A DNA stretch of 64,000 nucleotides from Luscinia megarhynchos (taxonomy: Eukaryota; Chordata; Aves; Passeriformes; Turdidae). Positions 47,436-61,500 of the stretch are shown in pieces. The DNA lies in the NCBI GenBank assembly GCA_034336665.1, contig JAPFBE010000003.1, positions 38,042,360 through 38,106,359 on the forward strand. The letters run 5' to 3'. A program made the position numbers and the translations under genes. The notes under the pieces were generated by a model. The model searched no databases and was not told the origin of the DNA. It was given only the letters and a program-made list of their open reading frames with translations. How positions within the stretch are numbered: position 1 is the first letter of the stretch; every line of letters starts with the position of its first letter.

Positions 47436-50400
47436 TTTCCCCTATTTAATGCTGAAATGGACATACAGTTTCTGACATTAATATGTAAATTCACCATCTT
47501 CCTCTCTTAGAGATGAATAAATGGCAATATAATCTGATCTAATGACTTCTTTTCTGACCAAAGGCACCTGCAGGCAGATTTTCCAGGCACTGGATTCAGA
47601 ACATCAGAATGTGGCTCTGCCACCCTGGACAACATAAATGTTCCTGCAAGGGCTTGACATGGTCTCAGTGATGATATGAGCTGTGAGGTGCTGCCAGCTC
47701 ATCCAGCAAAGAGCAAAACAGGGAATAGCAGCTATTCAGGTGACTTCAAGTTGTAATTTCAGAGTTCTGTAGAATAAGAAGCCATCACACTCACTCATTT
47801 TGTCCCTCCTTAACAGGGAGGATTGCCAGGCGGGATCAGACCCATTCTCCACAAAGTCCAGAGCCCTGAGCTCATCTCCTAGTCACACCTGGCAATGCTT
47901 CACTTTTACACAGGAAGGAGAAGTGCATCCCTTGAAGCTGCCAGTCCAGAAACAACAGAATGTTCCTGGACCCATGTGTTTCCCCTAGGGTGTATGTGGA
48001 CCAAATGGACTGATCCCTCACAAAACAAGATATTCTGAACTGATACATTACCTGTCTTCCCACTCTGGGAGGCTGATCATTTGCTACTGATATCTTCAGA
48101 ATTTATCCAAGTTACTTGGATGAGTAACTTGCTCAGGTAATTGAATAGTCCACATCATCAAAATTTAAGGACCATTGCTTAAAGGCATTCTATATTTTCA
48201 AAAGACTTTCCAGGTATTGCTTACATTTGAAAGCAAATAGCAGCTGTTTAGAGCAGAGAGTTTTTTCTCACACAAAACAATAAGTGACTATTTCCAGGGG
48301 GTGCAGTATTCTGTGAGCCAATCACTAGTACAAAATGACCCAAAAACTAACTGTTGCCTAGGTAGCAATGATCTGATTGCACATGGGTAGTACAAACAGA
48401 CAGGACACCCTTAGACTCTGTGTAAATATATGCCTGTGAAAATACATTTTCTAAATATTAAAACAATTGTTGACATATTAAACGTGGTTCAAAAATGCTC
48501 CAAAATTAAAGTTTTCAAAAATCTTCTGGGCAAGAAAAGCCTTGCTTTGAAAAAAAGGGTTAAGCACTAATATTTAGTAAAAAAAATAAACAAATCAATG
48601 ATTAAAGATTGGATGCCTAAAGAGTGGATTAAAGGAAATGCCACAAATATGGATAAGGGAAGCAGTCAATACTGATAAAGGCACTAAAAGATACTCAAAA
48701 TAGAAGAAAAGAAGCATCCTTTCAAATAACATAGATGCAAATGGCAAAAATGGAAAGCAATGGTATAAAAATATTCATTTTATTTCCTATTCCACACTTT
48801 AAATCAGACGAGAAGAGGTATCTAGCCTATTTGATGCTGGTGGAGAATGCTGCTATTGACATCAAAAAGGGTTGTGGGGAAGTATTTGATAAATACATTT
48901 ATGTTGCACGAAGACAGATAATCTATATCTGAAAAGGAAGCAGGGAAGGACTTTCCTGAAACTATCATTTCATTTTGGACTGATATTGGAAAGTAGTGAC
49001 ATTTGCAGTGGCAATTCAGAATATCAAAATGCAAGTCAAAAAAGTATACAGATATCCTGAAAAATACTGATAGTACTTCAGGGACTTGGTAAAACCAGTG
49101 AAATTCATGAGCACAACCAGTGCAATTACAGCTGTTAGGTGAGTGCAGGGAGTTTACAAACTGGTTTGACTGGTATGAAAAACAGAAGACAGTAAACTAA
49201 AACCATGAATTAAACTATAGCTAACTGTGGGGTCTGTCAATAAGTATTTAAAGGCTGAGAAGGAGGTGTAAAATTGTTCAAGACAAATGAGTAAAAATTA
49301 ACAAAAACTTTATGTACCTAGCTATAACACATTTCTTAGGCATGAGGAGTTTTTTGATTTACCAATGCTTTCCAGGTTGCCCAAATGTGCTAAATGCTTA
49401 GTTTAGAATAAAGCTATGGTTTAACAACCTATAAACTCTGCTCCATCCATGGAGATAGATTAATAGAGATTGGAGTTGTAGGAAACTATGACATTGAGAC
49501 CAGACATCCTCATACCTAAGTCAGAGAGAAGAGGCTCTTATCAGGGATTCTAGGAGCTGACATGGGAGACCCTGAGGGATCATACAACAAGCAAGGAAAA
49601 ACACTTCCAGCTGGAGGTACATATGATTGGGTGCAGCATCCGTGGGAGGTGGCTCTGCTAATTCTACATCAGAATTGTGTCATACCCTTCTCAAGAGTTT
49701 CTCCTAAAATCTTCACACCCCTAGTTACTGAGGCAGGTCAGGAAGGACAATAAGGTCCAATTTTGAAGATATTTAATGATTCAAGGGTCTGAAAGCCAAC
49801 ATAAAGAACTTTGGTGAGGAAATGTAGTGTTGAAGTGGGGCTCCGATTTTTTGCCTGTGAGATGCTGGTTTAAATTACAGTGCAATATGTTTTGACTGTA
49901 AGGCATTGCTTCTGGCAAGCTTCTCACTCAAGAGATCCAAAGCAGGTGGTTTGCCTCAACTTAGCTCTCAAAAAGAGTGCAATCAGTCTCCGAACTCCAC
50001 TGCTCCCACCACCACAAATTGCAGACTCCATCAGGAGAACAACAATTTATCTGTCACAGAAAAGTGGCATCTTACTGCTAAAGGCAGGTTTGTCAGATCA
50101 GCACTGAAAAACCTGTCCTTCCACTCCCTGTGCTGCACCTGCTCTGTGGATAATGAGAGCCCTTCAGGCTCCAGGACTGTCAGACTGACATCTTTGACAA
50201 GGACTGGATCCTGTGGCAGTGAGGGAATTGTCTGGGTTTGGACTTTTTTGGGTGGTTTTTTTTTAAGGAAACACTTATGGCTACAATTGACTGTCCAGCC
50301 CCACAAGCAGTGCATTGTCCCTGCCTGTAATCCAGCCTTCTGCTCCTCAGAGATGACACAGACTGCCTGGGGTGCACTTGTACATGTGCTGGCTGTTTTG

Positions 50401-53400
50401 CTGACTTCCTCCCAGCATTAAAATCCTTTGCCTCAGCCAGTGCAACAGATTTTGCCACAGAAATGACAAATGTCACCTTGTGCTGTTGATGTGTGGCCAG
50501 CACACCACCACAGAGGTTTTCTCCCTGAACCCATGACTTTGCATTTCACTCTGTCCACCCAACCTCTCAGCAGCTCTGCTGTGTCAGACAGAGGTCATGT
50601 GTGCCTTCCTCCTCTGCAGCCCCCTCTTCCTCCTCCCTCCCTCCCTCCCTCACCCCAGGCAGGTCCGGGGGAAATGCTTGGTCTGCTGCATCTCAACATT
50701 CCTGCTGTCTCTTTAAGGTTTCTTGTCTGTGTGTATTAAAATTGCAGGTTTTGAGGAAAGGGACCATCTCTTTGTTCTGTATTTGTGTAAGACACAGTGA
50801 CACAGAAATGCCTCCTGTTTCTAGCTGCTTCGGTAACACAAATTAAACAAGAGTAGTTACATGGCTGCCTAATTACCCTGCTTTTTTCTGTACATCAGCA
50901 GCAATTTCAATCAGTCGAATTTTGTGATAAGGGAGCTAAGAGTGGGCACCATACTAAGTCTTTTATTTGCCCTCTGGTGACTGAGAGCTTCTGGGCATGG
51001 GTCCATAAAGAGCTAATGGCACTGTACAGTCAAAACCTAGAGTTGTTTGCTCCTTAGAGCGATTGGGGGATGTTTCTCTTCCCCTTCTTGGATTTATTTT
51101 TCCCAGAACTGCATCAATCTCATTTTCCTGCTGCAGCCCTCTAGAAGGAGGCTCTGGGTCTCTCCCCCTTCACCTCCCACTGGGGTAGGCAACTCCTGCT
51201 GGTGCCACCAGCCGTGTCCCAGGCAAGGGCCACTCATGCGTTGCACTTCTAGCACTGGCTGCTCTGCCATGCTACAGCTATTAGATGTTCTGCCACATTA
51301 CACTTCTAAAATTGTGCAACTTCTGCTTTGATCTTGGCAGCCTGAGACCGTGATTTAAATGCCTCCTACCTCCTTTCCTGAGTCAATGCCCTAGCTTCAC
51401 TGCTAAGAAGCACAGCTGGCTGACAGCTCTTCGGGAGTCAGCCTCCCTAAACCAGCCCCAGAGAGAGGGAAATATGGCATCATGCCCTGATTGCTTTCAA
51501 GAGCTGAAACACACAGCATCTCAAATGACTATTTCTTCAAAAATTTCCTTTTCCAAATGATCAGCTTTCTGAATATGGTAGGAGTCCTTGATGCTGCTCT
51601 TACCCAAACAGTTCCCTTCCAACCAGGACCAGCTCTCCTGTGATGTTTGCTGGATTTTTTGTGTGGTAGGCATTTGGGCCCAGGTACTCCCCTCTTGTAT
51701 TATGAAAGAGGGGTTCTGTGGTTCTTCCTGGGGCAGCCCTCCTAAAGGGTTTTCTCTCTTCAAGGAGCTCAACACCTCCCCAGAGGAGAATTCTGCACCA
51801 GTACTGAACAAAACATCAGTGTCCATTCTGCTCAAAGTTCTCATGTAAACCAGGCTGCCTTTTCAAAGGCACATTCCACCTTAGTTTTTATTGCTCCTAG
51901 CTGAAGCTGAAATAAAAGAGTCCATGAATCAGCAAACTGATTGCCTTTTGTATTAACTGGGGATGTTTAGTATGAGTGCATAACTAAGTAAATATTGAGA
52001 TTAGTGCTCTCAGGGGTAGGTACTTTCAGCAGATGTTTTGGATAGAACTTGCATGTGAATTGATGGCAAGCAAGGTATATTAAAGAGAAAGCATATGTAA
52101 TATGAAGTAGATTGCAGTTAAGGAGTTATTTGAAATAAAATCAAGACCAAAAGAAGCTAAGTGGTCACAAAATAATTAATACAAAGCTGTTTCTTTTTTT
52201 CCTCAGATGAAATTAATGGGAAGTTGAGATATTAAGATACAATTTCAGTTGGACCTGATTTCCCAAATACCTTTGACAATGAGACCCCTGTTCCTACAGA
52301 AAACTCCTACAGAGCTGTGGTTCTTTCATTTGACACTGTCTGCTGTCGTTCTTAAACAAATGTTTATTTAGCCCAGTCTGTTGTTTCCTATGGGATTTGA
52401 GGAGTGACACTAAAATCACTATGCAGCTGATGTGGAGGCTGATGCACAGTGCTAGGCAGCAGCAGCACTGAGCTGAGTATGGACAGATTCTCCCACAGAC
52501 TCAGGATACAGATGCAGAAAAGGCCATCCCTGAGCCTTCAGCTGGGAACTTGGCCTGCAAAGATATGAAAATGAACAGGGGTCTTGGCCCAGTGGCTTCC
52601 TTGTGGCATGGCAAAATCTCTGATGGAACCAGATACACTAAATATAATTTCCATTTTGCAATGCAATGAGCTTTGCCTAGGGGAACCTGGGTTGTGATAC
52701 TAGCTTTTCAGTTTTAGGTAAAATTTACATTCTCAGAAATATAGGAGTTTTGCCACACAGAACTAAACCAAAATCCAGTTTCATCCATTGGCTTGTCCCT
52801 GACAATAGCCAGGAAGCAATATATCCCTGGGAGGTGTAAGTGCAGCATATTGCCTCCTACTAAGTCAGCAGGAACCCTTTCTTGCACAAGCAGCCATTTA
52901 GTGCCTGACAAGGCTTGTTAGGTATCTTTTTCAGGGAGCCTTCTCTGAATTGCAGCAATTTACCTGACTAGACTTTTCACTATGTAGTAAGTTTGCCACG
53001 CATATGTTTGCTGTGCACTTTTTAAAAGCTGCATATTTTACAGCTACAGCTCATAATTTGACAAAGCTTTTAGCTTAGTCGAATGAAACCAATTCCCCAC
53101 AAAATAAGCATAGTTGCTTCTTTTCAGCAAATGCTGTTTCCCTGCCAAATTCCACTCACAGCCTCAAGCCTTTTCACTCATCTCATATCATTTCATATAC
53201 AGCCACTTAAAACTTGGGCTCTTTTTAAATCACACCGAACTTGAAAATGCCTCATCAATTTTGCCTGTCTCTCTCACTCCACCTCCTTAGGGCAGAAAAG
53301 AAATATTTGAGTCATTTTTACTTTTACCTACATGATTCTGCAGAAGAACACTTGCATAAGCCCTTAGCAATGGATTCTTAAAGGGGGTTTCTAGAAATAG

Positions 53401-54975
53401 AAGCATTTGAAAATTTTCAGTAACCATAAAACAAGGTCAAAATTAAGTCTTTGGTAACTTTAACAAATGGGGTGAACACCTCTCTCTTAATTGATGGAAG
53501 GACACAGAGATGTAAATTGGAAGGTAGACAAGTAAATGGTCAAGTGTGATGTGTTGTGGTTGGTTTCTATGCTTTAATGAAGATAAATCAATGCACCCTT
53601 TGTTAAAGATGACTACTTACCCTGGGAGATTCATCTGTTACTGTGCACTGATAGTCTATGACTGATTCTTGTTATTGAAAGCTTGATTTGCTGAAAATAA
53701 AGGTGTGTTGAAATCCAGGAAAATTAGACTTACTTTTATTATCATCTTTAATCAAATTGACTGACAGAACTGTGAAAGCTTTGAAATTAAGACTGTAGAG
53801 ACACATTAACATAACACAACGTGTGTAAATCTTACTGTAAATCTTCATTGCATTTGGCTATTTTTTGAAGATCAGAAAAATAAATTACCTGTGGCTCATT
53901 ACATACCAAATTGATTCCACCTTACTCTTTGTCAAAAAGCCATCCCAAAGATAGATTGAGCCAGCAGTGTCTGAGCCATAGCCTTCTAGAGCTTTTCAAG
54001 ACCATGTCTAAGCACAGTGGCTATTCATCATTTTTAAGGCAGAACAGTAAATCTGAGAGTGTCAGCTTCATTTGAGTAAAACTTCCAGTAACTTCAACCT
54101 GAGATTGCTTAAAAAATTTTGCCAAATGTAGCCTTTGATCAAAAGAACCTACCAACCCCAGAAAAGTTACAGAGCATAAGTATGTGAGTCATATAGCACA
54201 AGAACTACTGTTCTTAAGTGCTTAATGGCTTTTTGCCACTAAGTAGGTATTTTGCAGTACACACTAGTGGGGAAGAACACTCTGATCATGCTGATTAAAA
54301 TGCAAAATTCTTGTATACAGGTTGATTTTTGTTGAGCCAAGTCTTGTGGCCATGAAGCCTCTGAGCCATTGTGGTTTAGAGTGGCTGCAATCTGAACAGA
54401 TTGTTTCTGTATCCTTACTGCATAATTCAAATCAATTTAACTTAGGAGCTTGTATTTGCTCTCGGAAAAGAGAAAAAAAAGCAAAAGCAGCACACCACCA
54501 TTCTTGGGAACAAAATGGTTCCTCCCCTTACACAAGATTTTCCTAAAGAAACACTTAACCTAAAAGAAATATATTCTGACATTTTGTCCATAGCAGAAGC
54601 TTGTCTCAATAATGGCAAAGATAGGAACTGTCCAACTGGTAGGTAAACCAAACACCTGTGCAGGAAATCTCTTACATATGTCCTGCTTTCCTGTGTCAGT
54701 TTGAAGGACTGCTCCACCCACCACATCTTTGGTAAGAGAGATGCTGGATGAAAAGTAAGCAGAAGTTCAACTACTGAAGTTGAAGCTGTTGAGGAACCTT
54801 GAACTTGAAGATTATGCAGTGTGAGGTACTAAGGACATTCTTTATAGCAGATTTTATGGTCAAGCACAGATGTCTAGTCAGAAAATTCAACCAGTGGGAA
54901 CCTTTGATTAAATAAGATGAACGTGCATTGAGAAAATCCTTGCAATCAAATGCCAGCAAGTTATATATGATCTTG
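47436..54975. other. Intergenic, nothing recognised
   Basis: It includes a GC-richer part at about 49900-51450 with several overlapping open frames, the longest 171 codons (49906-50421), none with family resemblance. A TCCC simple repeat lies at 50631-50650. Confidence 0.55.
50631..50650 (+). repeat. (TCCC)n simple repeat
   Basis: About five perfect TCCC/CTCC units. Confidence 0.9.
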
Positions 54976-55560
54976 TGCTGGTTTGGGCTGGAATAGAGTT
55001 AATTTTCTTCACAGTAGCTGGCATGAGACTGTTTTGGATTTGTGCTGCGAGCAGTGTTGATAACTCAGGGATGTTTCAGCTGTTGCTGGGCAGCACTTGC
55101 ACAGTCAAGGCTTTTTTCTGCCTCTCACCCCACCAGTGATCAGGCTGAGGGTGTACAAGGAGTTGAGAGGGACACAGCCACAGCAGTTGACCCCAAGTGA
55201 CCACAGGCATACCCCAAACCATATGGCACCATACTGAGCATACAAAGCTGAGGGAAGGAAAAGGTTGGGGGGGATGTTTGGAATGATGCTGTTTTTCTTC
55301 CCAAGTCACCACTGCAGGTAATGGAGCCCAGTTTACCTGGGGATGCCTGAACCCCTGTCTGCCCATGGGAAGTGGTGAATGAATCCCTTCCTTTGCTTTG
55401 CTTGTGTGCACAGCTTTTCTTCAACTACTGAACTGTCTTTATCTCAATCCATGAGTTGTCTCACTTTTCCTGTGGTTTCTGATTCTCTCTCCCATCCCAC
55501 CAGGGCATTGAGTGAGTGGTTGTGAGTGGCTGAGCTGCAGACTGGGGTCAAACCACATCA
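54976..55560 (+). mobile_element. Solo LTR of an avian endogenous retrovirus
   Basis: The block begins 'tgctggtttgggctggaata' and ends '...ggtcaaaccacatca', the TG...CA form of an LTR. Its body ('gatgtttcagctgttgctgg', 'gggacacagccacagcag', 'catgggaagtggtgaatgaa', 'aactgtctttatctcaatcc') matches my memory of a common songbird ERV LTR family. No internal retroviral genes are adjacent, so it is a solo LTR left by recombination. The TATA-like and poly(A)-signal regions look degraded, and I could not find a clear target-site duplication. Confidence 0.75.
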
Positions 55561-58500
55561 AGCCTTCACCACCGTGTTTCGTACCCAGCAGCACAAATTA
55601 AACTGCTTCTAAAAGGCCACACACTTCTGTTGTTCTTTTATTAACCAAGTAAAGTTATTGGTTATGCCTGATCTATGATGGTTTACTAATCCCAGCAAAT
55701 TCTCTGCAAGCAGGTGACAAAAAACATCTGAATCTCAGCATCAAACAGAAAAATACTGAGGCATTGAAGAGATGTAACTCACAACATCCTCCATACCTAT
55801 AATGGTGAAATGGAAAAATGAAAGCTTTTTATGCTAGGAAAAATCATTGATGCTGTCTTTAAAAACTGCATGAATGGAAATCAAGGGTCACTTAGCTTAA
55901 ATTTAAAAAAACCAAGAAATATATCAAGTTTCTAGGGATTTGCCTTTCATTTTGTTTTTTTTCCTGTTTTTTCCTTTCATTCCTGCTTTTCATTTCATTG
56001 AATGTGTGTGAACTTGAGTTGCCTGGTATTTTTTCTGAACATCTTCATTTCTTATTTGACTAAAACATAGAGCTAGTGAAGATTTCAGGAAAAAAAATAC
56101 CTAACAAAAAACCCGCAAACATATTTTTGAACAACTTTCCAGAATCTGGACTTTCTGCATCCAATTTAGAGCATAAACATACATTTATCTCAGCTGTTTG
56201 AACAAAATTCAGAAGAGGAAATTAGCTTGCCTCCAGAGCACAGGTATGTGTTGATGGGTTTGAGAGGAGGTAGGAACTTCTTTAGTCAGCTTTATCACCA
56301 GAACCATCATTGCATCCAATGCTCCTTGCTGTTAACATTGTAGCTAATGTGATTAGACTTAACCTTCAAGTGAACTTGTCAACAGAACTGAATAAAGACA
56401 AAGAAAAGCAATGCTGAAGCTACTTTTGTTTAAACTGCTGTTCTATTCCCAGGAAAGAATTGAGAAATGGATGTGTATTAATAACTATGCTGGAAGAACT
56501 GGACAAAAGAAAACCTGCCTTTTTAATTACTAAGTTTTTTTGTCAGCCGTGGGTACATTTGGTCATGCCTTTTCAGGAACTGGGCAATACAATCTGTTCT
56601 GTTTCTGAGCCAAGAGGTAACTTGACATTCTTGATTATTAGGCGTCACTCAAATTGGCAAAGTGAGAGATAAGTTTATTTTTGTTACTGAGTTTACTGAG
56701 CTGTGAAAAAGTGTCACAAAGGTATTTTAACCTCAGTTTCAGTGTGATTTTAGATAAACTGAGTTGTCTGTTTTGGAAACAAGTATGTACTGCTAATGCA
56801 TCTCCTACAACTAGGATAATGTTGCAGATAATTAAGTCAAAGAGTTACTCATTGTACAATCTAATTGATAACATCCTTTTCACTATTGACTTAATCCTGT
56901 GGAGATGAAGTTAACAGGAAAGCCCAGTTGCAATATTAAGGCTCCAATTCACATTGAACTTTTGGTAACCCCCAATGAAATCCAATTGAAATTTAAAAAT
57001 GTGCATTCCCCTCACACAGTAAATGCACTTTGGGTTGCTGTAGAGTTAACTCCAGCATTGTTTTTAAATACTCATTTAGACTAATGTGGGGATAGCAATT
57101 ATTTTAAATTCCTGACCCATTTCAGCCTGTTCTTCTGTGGAGGCAGTCTTGCATGACCAGTCTAGATGGGATTCAACCCACCTAACTTCAGGTATTGTGC
57201 ACATATCTGTCTTATAGTTGGTTATAATTTCTGTGAAATCAGCCTACTTAGCAAAAGAGAAAACCCTGTAATTATAAAAAGCAAGAGAAAGGCTACTGCC
57301 AAAGTTCCTCCATTTTCAGGCTTCAGAAAAACCATATAGATGTAATTTGGCAAAAGCCCCAGGTGAGCAGGGGCAACTAACCTCCCAGACTGGGCATCTG
57401 TCATGGATTTAAATCTTCAGTAACTAAGGTAAGAGTAAACTTAGCCTTGGAAAACTTAGCTTTACAATATAAATGTTTGCACCTGATTTAATCACTTGAG
57501 GCTCCATTTTCATGAAAAAAAAATTAAGAAATTCAGGATGCTACTTCTCTGTAACAAAAGGATGGTTCAGTTTCTGGGCTCCCAGGTAACCTAGATGGTC
57601 TTAGCTAAAGACAGCACTGTTACTCAAAATCTTACAAAGTATTTGCAAAAGATTGTGGAAGCAAAGAATGAGGAGTGAATTAAAATATTAAGAGAAGAAG
57701 AGGGAGACAAAGCTCATGTAAAATAATAAATATTTATATTTACTTCCAGAAAATCATATGAATGTTTGGAAACAAATACTGGATAAATTCCCAGGAAATG
57801 CATAGCAGCTAGTCATAGCTTCCCAAAAAATTCTATTGCTATTAATTCTTTCTGGCAGACTGTAGTTTGTATGCTTTTCTATACAACAATTAAGCCAAGT
57901 ATTGCAATGTATCCATAACAAGTTACTCTTACTTTCCCAGTCAAAGGGGAAGATTCATCTCACCCAGTTTATATCCTCTAAGAATCATCTCCTATAGTTA
58001 CAGGAAAGAGACAGGAGAATCCAAACTGATATTTGTCCTAGCTATGGAAGGTTGTCTAGACCCATTTCAGGGGAGGCAGCACAGGCTGGGGATAGGAGGG
58101 GGCCTGGGGCCCTTCATTTCAACACCTTCACATCTCACATAGGCTGATCATAACACTGCACTCTCGAACCACTGTCCAAAGAAGAGATGAGCTGCCTTCT
58201 TCAGAGCCTCTTTTCCTCGACTGACTGCAAAATGTGTTTAAACTTATGCATTAAACCCATAGATGGTGAAGGTTAGTTGAAGAGGTTGCATCCAGACTTA
58301 CTCACAATGAAGATACCCTGAGAGAGACAACCAGTGCTCTCAGCATGTTTCACCTGAGAAGTTACCTTTCCACAGGGAAGAACAAAATGAATGCTCCAAG
58401 GAAGGTTTATTTATCTGCTGTAAAGAACTAACTTTTTTTTTTTTTCTGTGGTGGGACTCCTCTGTGGCTCACTCAGCAGCAGCATTCAGGGAAGGTGTGC

Positions 58501-61500
58501 AGTGATACTCAGCTCTCCAGGTCAACTGCAAATTCCCAGTCAACTCTCTAACACTGTACTTGTGGATTGCACACACACTAAAGTCTTACAAGTAAAACAG
58601 AATTTGCTTCAGCCATCACTAGTTACAACTACAGAGAATTTTTACCATTAGATTTGGGAATGCAGACTGCAGAAATCATGTATTTCTGCAAGCTGGTGTA
58701 CTCTCATGAAAGCAAATCCTATCTGTAGTTAGACCTTCCATAAGAAATCTGACAACAATGACACAGTAATTGATGTACCTTAAAAATTTCTGAAGCACCT
58801 TGCTCAGATGGAGCAAGATGGAGATCAGATGGAATCCTTTCAGATGGATTCTCACCTCACTCATTTCCTTTCTCAACTCCACCAAATTAGATTGTTTATA
58901 TCTTGTTCACACTAGGGTAAGTGAAACCTAAGGGAACATTCCTTCATTTGGGGAGGAATGGGAATTCTTGTGAGGATCCTCCTTTTCTACAGTGTTCTAC
59001 CTTTCATAGACTAAACTACAGTACCACAAAGAGCATATTCACTGACTGAAAAATAAGATAATCATATACTGAGAAAAAGGAAATGGAGGAAATTAACAAA
59101 CAAAATTAGAATATAAAGCAGAGATTAGAGGCATGAATGTGTACTCACAAAGGTGCTGAAATTGTGACCTATCAGAGTGTTGCAGTATCTGCTGCCAGTT
59201 GCAACCAGAATCTGAATGAGGGAGAAAGGAAGGTATTCAGGAAAAAGCTCCATTCATGTTTGATTTGAGTTTTCTAGGGGAAAAAAAATGTTTATCTTTG
59301 ATAGACAAATCTGACTAGTAGTTGCACAGATGCTGGCGCCAGATCAAGTAATGAAGCCCTCAAAAAACAGAGCAAAATAACAAAACAACTTTCAATTTTC
59401 TGCTTGGAGATAAAAGAAAAGCAGACATATCTAAAGCAGGAGAGAGAAGAGTAAATATTTTTCTGTAAGGCTGCATGCATGGCCTCATGAAATGCCTTTT
59501 ATAACTCAACAATTACTGGCTCTCTCCCACCATTTCTGAAGGCTAAGACATTAATCATCAACTGAACAATTGCCACTAATAATTCATTTGACTGCATTCC
59601 AAATAATCGTGAGTAGAAAAACAGTCAGAGAGTTGTATGTATGAGAAAATACAGGAATATTTTCCTACTTACTGACTAGTTCAGAAAATACCTAAAGACA
59701 CATTTTAAAACCAAAGCAAAACAGAGGAGGAATATATGAAATGAAAATTCTCTGAAGAAAGGTCTTTTCCACACACAGGTCAGTAACACCATTTGCAATG
59801 AAGCATGGTCAGGTTTCAAAGTTATTACAGGAGAAATCTTCTGAAGTACATGGTGTCTCAGGCCAATACTTTCCAATAGACTAACTATGATCAGACTTCT
59901 GAAACCAATCCCAGTCACTCAGTTGTGGAACTTTCTTCTTTTGTCAACATGTAGATCCAGAGATTAATATTTAGGCTGAAATCAATGACAGAAACAAAAA
60001 ACAGACTACAAAATTGAATTGTTTTAATTTGTAGTGTTCTAGACTGCAACATAAACCATTTCATGTGAAGATTCAAGTAAAATATGATCTGGTTCTGTTC
60101 TGGATTTACAGTCAGGCCCTTTCTAACTTAGAATTCTAACACAGTTCAGGAAAGTATGGGAAAAGCAGTGGAAGCCTTTAAGAATTTAAATGTATTCACA
60201 AAAGGTCCAATCCTAAGCATTCTCATGTCAGTGGGAGTCCCGTTTTTCTAACCAGGAATTGTTATATTGTCTCAGCTAAGCTGTTTCTAACTTTTCTAAG
60301 ATGTATTCCTAAGGAGTTTTTCCAGTAGTTGCCTAAGCTTTGATACCTCAGCACCAAACTTTTAAAAATGTAAGTGGGTAATGTGAACTTAACACAAGTA
60401 ATGGCCTTACAAAGAGTTCAAGTGACAATATCCATATATTTTACAAATTGATATATAAGGCTTTTATGCTGCCTTTGGCTGAAGCAATAAGCCACAGAGC
60501 TCATACAAGTCTGGGGTCTTTTGACAGTTAATTTATATGTGACACTTCAGAACAAGCAACTAAGATTTCAGGTCCCTCAGTGCCAAAAAGTAATTAGCTT
60601 GAACCTACATGAGTTTGTTTGCTGTTAAAGACAAGCTGAACTGCTTTATATACCTTGTAGAACATCACCTTTTCAACACTGTGCAAATGAGCTTTCTTTG
60701 AAGACTTGCATAAGTCTATTGTAAACCAAGGCTGGATTCTGTCTCAGAGGAATTAAGTGAAATCTAAGGACTGAATTTGGCTTATGCTTTTAATCACCTG
60801 CAAAATTAAAAATGCCATCTCTTCCAGACACAAATTTGTCAACAAATGAAACATCTACAACAAACCATAACAACACAGTAAATCATAATGAATAACTCTA
60901 AAACCCAGCATTAATTAAACTCATATATGAATTCTTTTATAGCAGGAGTATGGAAGAGTTCAGATCTCTGTAGCCAATGAATGTAGAAATTAATTCAAGC
61001 TCTCCCATCCCTAGCAGTCTTTTAGCAATGCATGGGTAGTTTGATAAATGACAGATTATTGCATTTTATTTCACAGCTGAATCAGTGTTTTAGGGAGTCT
61101 CCTAGCCTGAAATGCTCCTAGCACATTACAAAAAAAAAAAAAGAGTGAGGTGATGATACAAGCTTTACTTCAGCCTTTGACCTTTTGTTGTTCCTACACA
61201 CCATCACTGAATCTCTGGATTGCATGTAGGTCATTCTTTCCAATTAAAACATTGTGAACTATAAGGCACTTCACCAGCAAATGAAGGGAAAATTATTTCC
61301 TTTTGAAAATAGATAAAGAGCACAGTAACTTGAACAAGGTGTTCCAGTGTTTTAGTCACAAGGGTCAGACTGGGAAATAATTTCCTTCTACATCTTCATT
61401 ATTTCTTTATTCCCTGGATCTTGCTGCTTTAGAATAATAAAAAACCTATGGGACAAACTTCTGAACAGCAACTCCTGGCACAGAGTGAATATTTTCGTTG

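Noticed and set aside
49906..50421. 171-codon open frame, longest in the window, with a 94-codon frame opposite
   Set aside because: No recognisable domain, GC-richer local composition that lengthens chance frames, and overlapping frames on both strands. Treated as chance.
51521..51844. 107-codon minus-strand frame with polar, protein-like text
   Set aside because: Overlaps an equally open plus-strand frame and has no recognisable motif.
55076..55424. Two minus-strand frames of 94-111 codons
   Set aside because: They lie inside the solo LTR and are not genes.
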